NCBI GenBank assembly: GCA_936450465.1
Contig: OW388289.1
Span: 78,232,593-78,296,592, forward strand
DNA: 64,000 nucleotides
Source of the DNA: Gibbula magus
Lineage: Eukaryota; Mollusca; Gastropoda; Trochida; Trochidae
Direction of reading: 5' to 3'
The position numbers and the translations under genes are program-made. The notes under the pieces are model-generated. The model made no database searches. It had not been told where the DNA came from and saw nothing but the letters and a program-made list of their open reading frames with translations. Below are positions 59,971-64,000 of this stretch, piece after piece; positions within the stretch are counted from its first letter, which is position 1, and every line of letters starts with the position of its first letter.

Positions 59971-60434
59971 CACTCTGCAACTTCGGTGAAAGTATGGAAA
60001 TGCCAGGTCCATAAACACTTGAACTCTACGTTTTATTCAATTGAATTTGCAATGTTAGCTTGCAGTTGCTCTGTTTTCAATATTTGTACCTATTTTATGT
60101 TGTAAAATGCTGTCTTATGAACATTTCATATATGTCTATGTATCTGAAAAAGAAATAAAATTATAAAAAAAAAAAAAAATGTTTGAACGTCACGTGATAT
60201 GCTAATGAGGGTTAATCACAAATTGCGTAAACCAGAAAAAACGAACCCTGATTGTATGCATGTGAATGCTGTGAAAACGAAATTGAATCCTCTGCCGTTT
60301 TACATTAAGGATTCCTCAATTTTGCTTCAGCCATGTATTGTTGCGTGTAACAAGCTGCTGCCTCCCGTGATAAATGACAAATATGTTAGATTTGTGTAAA
60401 TATTTAAAGAAAAACTTGTTGATTTTGTAATTAT

Positions 60435-60579
60435 AAGGATTGTTTTACATGTTTTGTGCCTCTATCGAAGTATAACAGCAACAAATTTCGTATAACATCG
60501 CTCCGCTACGCTACGCGATGTTATACAATTTGTTGCTGTTATACTTCGATAGAGGCACAAAACATGTAAAACAATCCTT
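60435..60579. repeat. Near-perfect 145-bp palindrome
   Basis: Arms 60435-60500 and 60516-60579 pair along ~64 bp with a 2-nt bulge (ATTTCG against ATTG). The 15-nt loop is CTCCGCTACGCTACG. No target duplication seen. Arms include TGTTTTGTGCCTCTATCGAA. A stable cruciform or RNA hairpin is expected. Confidence 0.93.
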
Positions 60580-60654
60580 AAATAAAGAAGTTGAACATCC
60601 ATAAATTCCTTGTCTTTCTACGTATACAGAGCCCATGGATCTTTTTGTTTATTA

Positions 60655-61362
60655 TTCCCCGCCGTGTGTTTAGTGCGAAGCGGGGGATATGGTATACTTG
60701 CGCACGTCTGTACGAAAGGGAATAACTCAAATACTATTCACTGGATTCTTTTCATATTTTGCATATGGGCTCATCATAGGAAGAGTAATGTTCCTGCAGA
60801 GCTTTGTGACCTTGACCTTCATTTCAAGGTCACAACGAGACTTTGTCATTTCATCCTTGTCAGCGGGATGTTTCAAGAACCATTCACTGGATCCTATTCA
60901 TATCTTACAAACAGCTTCTCCAAGGGAAGACAAAGGACTGATTAGATTTTGGTGACCTTGACATTATTCTGAAGGCCACAGCGGAACTTTGAATTTTTCG
61001 ACATGTTAATGTACATGTATACTTGTCAGTGGGATATCTCGAGAACCATTCATTGGATTCTCTTCATATCGTACACATAGCTTCTTCAAGGGAAGACAAA
61101 GCGCTGATTAGATTTTGGTGACCTTGACATTACTTTCAAGGTCACAGCGGAACTTTGAGTTTGTCGACATGTTAAGCTTGTCAGGGGCATCCATATCAAA
61201 AGAACTGTTTATTGGATTCTCATCATTATCTTACACTAGTGATTCTTTTAGGGAAAAATCAGGGCCCAGTCGATTTTGCTGATCTTGACATTGTTTTTCA
61301 ATTTTGAAGAATTAATTTGCGGCATGGTACCATGTCACCTTTGTGACAACTACTTGTTGTGT
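60655..61362 (+). repeat. Dispersed repeat rich in AAGGTCA, copy 2
   Basis: Longer partner of 47370-47808. Preceded by GCGAAGCGGGGGATATGG. Internally it repeats a ~150-bp block (AAGGGAAGACAAAG, GATTAGATTTTGGTGACCTT) about twice. Ends ATGTCACCTTTGTGACAACT. Confidence 0.78.
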
Positions 61363-61439
61363 GAAATAAATGCATGAGATAAAATAGTCCCCTTAAAAAG
61401 CATCTGGGTTCTTATTAATTCATCATACATGCCATTAAA

Positions 61440-61668
61440 TAGAGGCCTGACATTTAGGAGACCGGCAGCTTAAAGCTTTAAAAGCTTTAGTGTAAATAAA
61501 AGTAAATCTATGCTCCATTGAGACTTTATCTGAAACCCATTGCAAACATCTGGCCCGGTGCAGCAACAACTCCCATCTTTTAACGTCTTTTGGTATGACG
61601 CGACCGGGAATCGAACCCCGACCTTCCGGGTGATGAGCGGACACTCTACCAACTGAGCTACATTCCCG
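61440..61668 (-). mobile_element. Second tRNA-derived SINE family
   Basis: On the minus strand the head is GAATGTAGCTCAGTTGGTAG (A box) with B box GGTTCGATTCC. The D and T arms are tRNA-like, but the acceptor ends do not pair, so it is not a functional tRNA. The body continues to about 61440. Different head from the 13.5/50.1-kb SINEs. Confidence 0.78.
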
Positions 61669-61670
61669 GC

Positions 61671-61980
61671 GTAACTGAAGTTGTGCCTTTTGATATTTTC
61701 ATATTTCTGAAAAATTTATTTTTGTTCGTTTCCATAGAAACATGTTGAAGTTGGACTTTGTTCAGAGACAGGTTCGTTTCCGGTGCACAGCTCCAAAACT
61801 CTTCAGCATATCTTCCTGAAACTTTGCATGTGTATAAGCCACTAACTGAAGTGGTGCCTTTTGATAGATTTCCAGATTTCCATAGCGTGTTTGATTTTGA
61901 CTGCTTCTGGAGCAGAAGTCCAAAACCCTTAACATACCTGAAACTCAGCATCTGTAATACCCACTAACTGAAGTACGGTA
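61671..61980 (+). repeat. Imperfect tandem repeat, about two units
   Basis: TAACTGAAGT.GTGCCTTTTG opens units at 61671 and 61843, and ACTAACTGAAGT begins a third at 61963. Units share CCTGAAACT..GCAT.TGTA at their ends. Confidence 0.7.
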
Positions 61981-62068
61981 GTAGATACACAAGTATCTGT
62001 CAAAGATGTGTTTTACAAATTTTGTGGGACCGGTGGGATATGTCATCTTCTGATGACTCTTGTTAAAG

Positions 62069-62350
62069 GTTTATCCATTGTGTTTCATAAAATTTTATTT
62101 GGCTTTAATACGTTCCAACACACCATATGTGCTGTTTACAATACAAACAAATTCACTTAGCTTGCATATTCATGCCCAATCGCCAAACATAACATAAATA
62201 CTAGTTTCCAATTAAAATCAGTAACATCATTATACATGAGCTCGAGCAGAAACATAAAATGCACGTCCTATTTAAATGCACAGTAGTTATATGTCCTATT
62301 GAACATTATCAACCCAAATTTATTATTTTGTCTGGTTTAAATACGATACA
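62069..62350 (+). repeat. Truncated relative of the TTAA MITE at 37909
   Basis: TTAA then AGGTTTATCCATTGTGTTTC, and further shared blocks (CACCATATGTGCTGTTTACA, ACTAGTTTCCAATTAAAAT, GCACAGTAGTTATATG) in the same order as 37909-38190. The right terminus is absent. Confidence 0.8.
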
Positions 62351-63715
62351 AAGTGACTCCATGTACCTCAGCCAGGTTGCAGTTGTAATGGTATCAAGGG
62401 CAGATATCTATTTCATTACCTGTACATGTCCACTCAAGCATGGCCACCACAAAGGCCTGTCATGCATACCGTCGTCTCGTTTTCTCAATTACAACATCGT
62501 CAAATCCGTGCAGCAGGTTTTCAATAAGATTGCCTGACCCCATTGTAAACTTTCCATGACTGGCAACAAACTACACACATCAAATTTTCTCGGGCAACAC
62601 CAAGGAATTTTTAAATCTCAATGTTTTTCAGATATTGATGTAAACATATTTTCTATAACATTATAAATATATATGTAATAAACTAAAAAATCATGTACAT
62701 ATTTTTTCTTTGCACAAGTCCTAAAAAATTAAGTAATGTGAAAACAATGTTAAAACTTGGCTTTTGTCAAATGTTCATCCCTATTCAGGCACAAATCTTG
62801 CCAATATTGAAATAGAATATTCCTTGATTGGACAAGGTAAATGCTTAAACTGTATATATACGAAATTTTAAAGTTTATATTTCCTCATTATTTTCAAACA
62901 CTGAAGAGTAGGATTACAAACCATTAGAAGGGGCTGATTGACATAGAAATTTGACACAATTGGAAAGGTATATAATCATGGTTTTTAATCTTTATAAGAA
63001 GTTTCTAGATCTCACTGGAGACAACTGCCACTTAACTTACTAAATGAATGAGAGTTGTTGGTTAAGGGCAGTGTCCGACAGTTTTACCATAGTATGGTTT
63101 ATGTTTCTGCAGGAGCATTTGTCTTGAAGAATTGGGATACAATAGAAAAATGCAGCATCATAAGAATATCTTAAATCTATAACGTTAAAATGATGTTTAT
63201 ATTTCTACTGTACGATAAGCACATACTTTTTATTCCTAGCAGCTGATCGTGTCAGAAGCTCACATATCTCGTAATGTACATTCCAAAGGTTAATGGTTAC
63301 CTTACTGTGTTGCCATGAAACAGTCAGATCTGATTATGGCAAGTTGTAATACCTGTAAATTGGTCATTTGGAATGGTTTGAGATTCAGTAATTCTGCAGC
63401 TTAGAGTTAACCGTTAACCTGCTGAAACTTTCCTTTGATTATAGAGTAGAACACGGATATAACAAACTCCAAGGGATCAAAGAATTCAGTTTGCTATTTG
63501 CATTTGACATATTATATAGAGCTTTTGACGTGACTTATTGATTTGTTCGCTATATCGGTTTGTTCACTATATTCTGTGTTCGCTATATCCGTGTTCTACT
63601 GTAATTGATACACAGATGCCAGTACTTTTTGCACCTAACATTCATTACATTTTACCTTCAAGGCCAATATTTTTGGAATCAATAAGTAATATTTGTTTGA
63701 ATTGTTCTGTTCCAG
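62351..63715. other. Gene B intron 1, 3' part, no gene seen
   Basis: AT-rich. 63440-63600 holds an inverted pair (GTAGAACACGGATATAACAAA versus ATATCCGTGTTCTACTG). The intron ends with TTGTTCTGTTCCAG. Confidence 0.5.
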
Positions 63716-63820
63716 CTGTTCATCAACAATGACTTTGTGAACTCAGCAAGTGGGAAAACGTTTAAAACCATCAATCCATCAACGGGAGAAGTAATCTGTG
63801 AAGTTGCAGAGGGAGACAAG
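63716..63820 (+). CDS. ALDH: ALDH gene B exon 2
   Basis: 105 nt (35 codons) after acceptor TGTTCCAG, encoding [20 protein letters not shown] and on to EVAEGDK, then donor GTGAGA. Same length, phase and most residues as exon 2 of gene A ([16 protein letters not shown]...EGDR), so the two genes are paralogues with conserved structure. Joins exon 1 across an 18.2-kb intron. Later exons lie beyond the window. Confidence 0.95.
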
Positions 63821-64000
63821 GTGAGATTAACCCTTAGCCTGCCATGCTAACACTTTCTGTTCATACTGATTATTATTTTAAATCCCCTCGAGAGTCAGTC
63901 CTGCCATCTGTATTTAGAATTGTTTCTACATACTGGAAACGAGTAAAATATAGTGAGCAGTTAAACTAATCAAAGTATTTTGGTCGTCACACCTTGGACA

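Larger units (their letters stand above)
54618..60179 (+). mobile_element. L1/Tx1-type LINE, frameshifted and split by an insertion
   Basis: ORF2 runs from 54618 to 59970, followed by AATAAA at 60154-60159 and a poly(A) tail at 60165-60179. It contains an AP-type endonuclease, a reverse transcriptase and a C-terminal CCHC knuckle. A frameshift near 55315 and a 1.5-kb insertion at 56661-58185 inactivate it. No convincing ORF1 upstream; the frame at 54034-54519 shows no ORF1 motif. Target duplication not identified. Lies in gene B intron 1, same strand. Confidence 0.9.

Noticed and set aside
61597..61668. tRNA gene on the minus strand
   Set aside because: A and B boxes and a T arm are present, but the acceptor ends do not pair and a SINE body follows, so it is a SINE head.

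Overview
This window looks like nuclear DNA from a mollusc, most likely a gastropod. It is AT-rich and gene-poor, with GT-AG introns, tRNA-derived SINEs, foldback/MITE elements, minisatellites, a mariner, an L1/Tx1-type LINE and a Ty3/Gypsy element. The organism call is inference from repeat style and gene structure. Nothing prokaryotic was seen.

Host genes. Two aldehyde dehydrogenase (ALDH1/ALDH2-class) paralogues lie head to head. Gene A is on the minus strand: 13 well-supported coding exons from 30329 down to 17394, with a candidate 11-codon first exon at 31119-31087. Every splice junction keeps frame, and the catalytic Cys, Glu and Asn are present. Gene B is on the plus strand. Exon 1 (45439-45561) carries a probable mitochondrial presequence, exon 2 is at 63716-63820, and the gene runs off the right edge. 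Exon 2 of both genes is exactly 105 nt and encodes nearly the same peptide. A 55-bp block just upstream of gene B's ATG recurs inverted at 40351-40405.

Layout. 1-2034: direct-repeat (LTR-like) pair. 3560-12559: composite Gypsy element with an intact 1947-residue Gag-Pol, a tRNA-Pro type primer site and a 3' LTR, but a 948-bp inverted repeat in place of a normal 5' LTR. The whole composite is flanked by GTTT. 12.9-16.8 kb: SINEs, tandem repeats, a LINE 3' end and two foldback elements sharing termini. 17.4-31.1 kb: gene A, with TTAA-type and other MITEs, nested inverted repeats, a 213-bp duplication and a dead mariner in its introns. 31-45 kb: region between the genes, with a 25-bp palindromic minisatellite, TTAA MITEs and a ~200-bp tandem array. 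45.4-63.8 kb: gene B intron 1, about 18 kb. It holds a SINE, a repeat block dense in nuclear-receptor-type half-sites, a TATG microsatellite, a LINE split by a 1.5-kb minisatellite-bearing insertion, and a near-perfect 145-bp palindrome.

The most unusual items are the Gypsy composite whose two ends are both U5-type termini in inverted orientation, the shared inverted 55-bp block at the ALDH genes, and a foldback family in which one member has grown an internal minisatellite.
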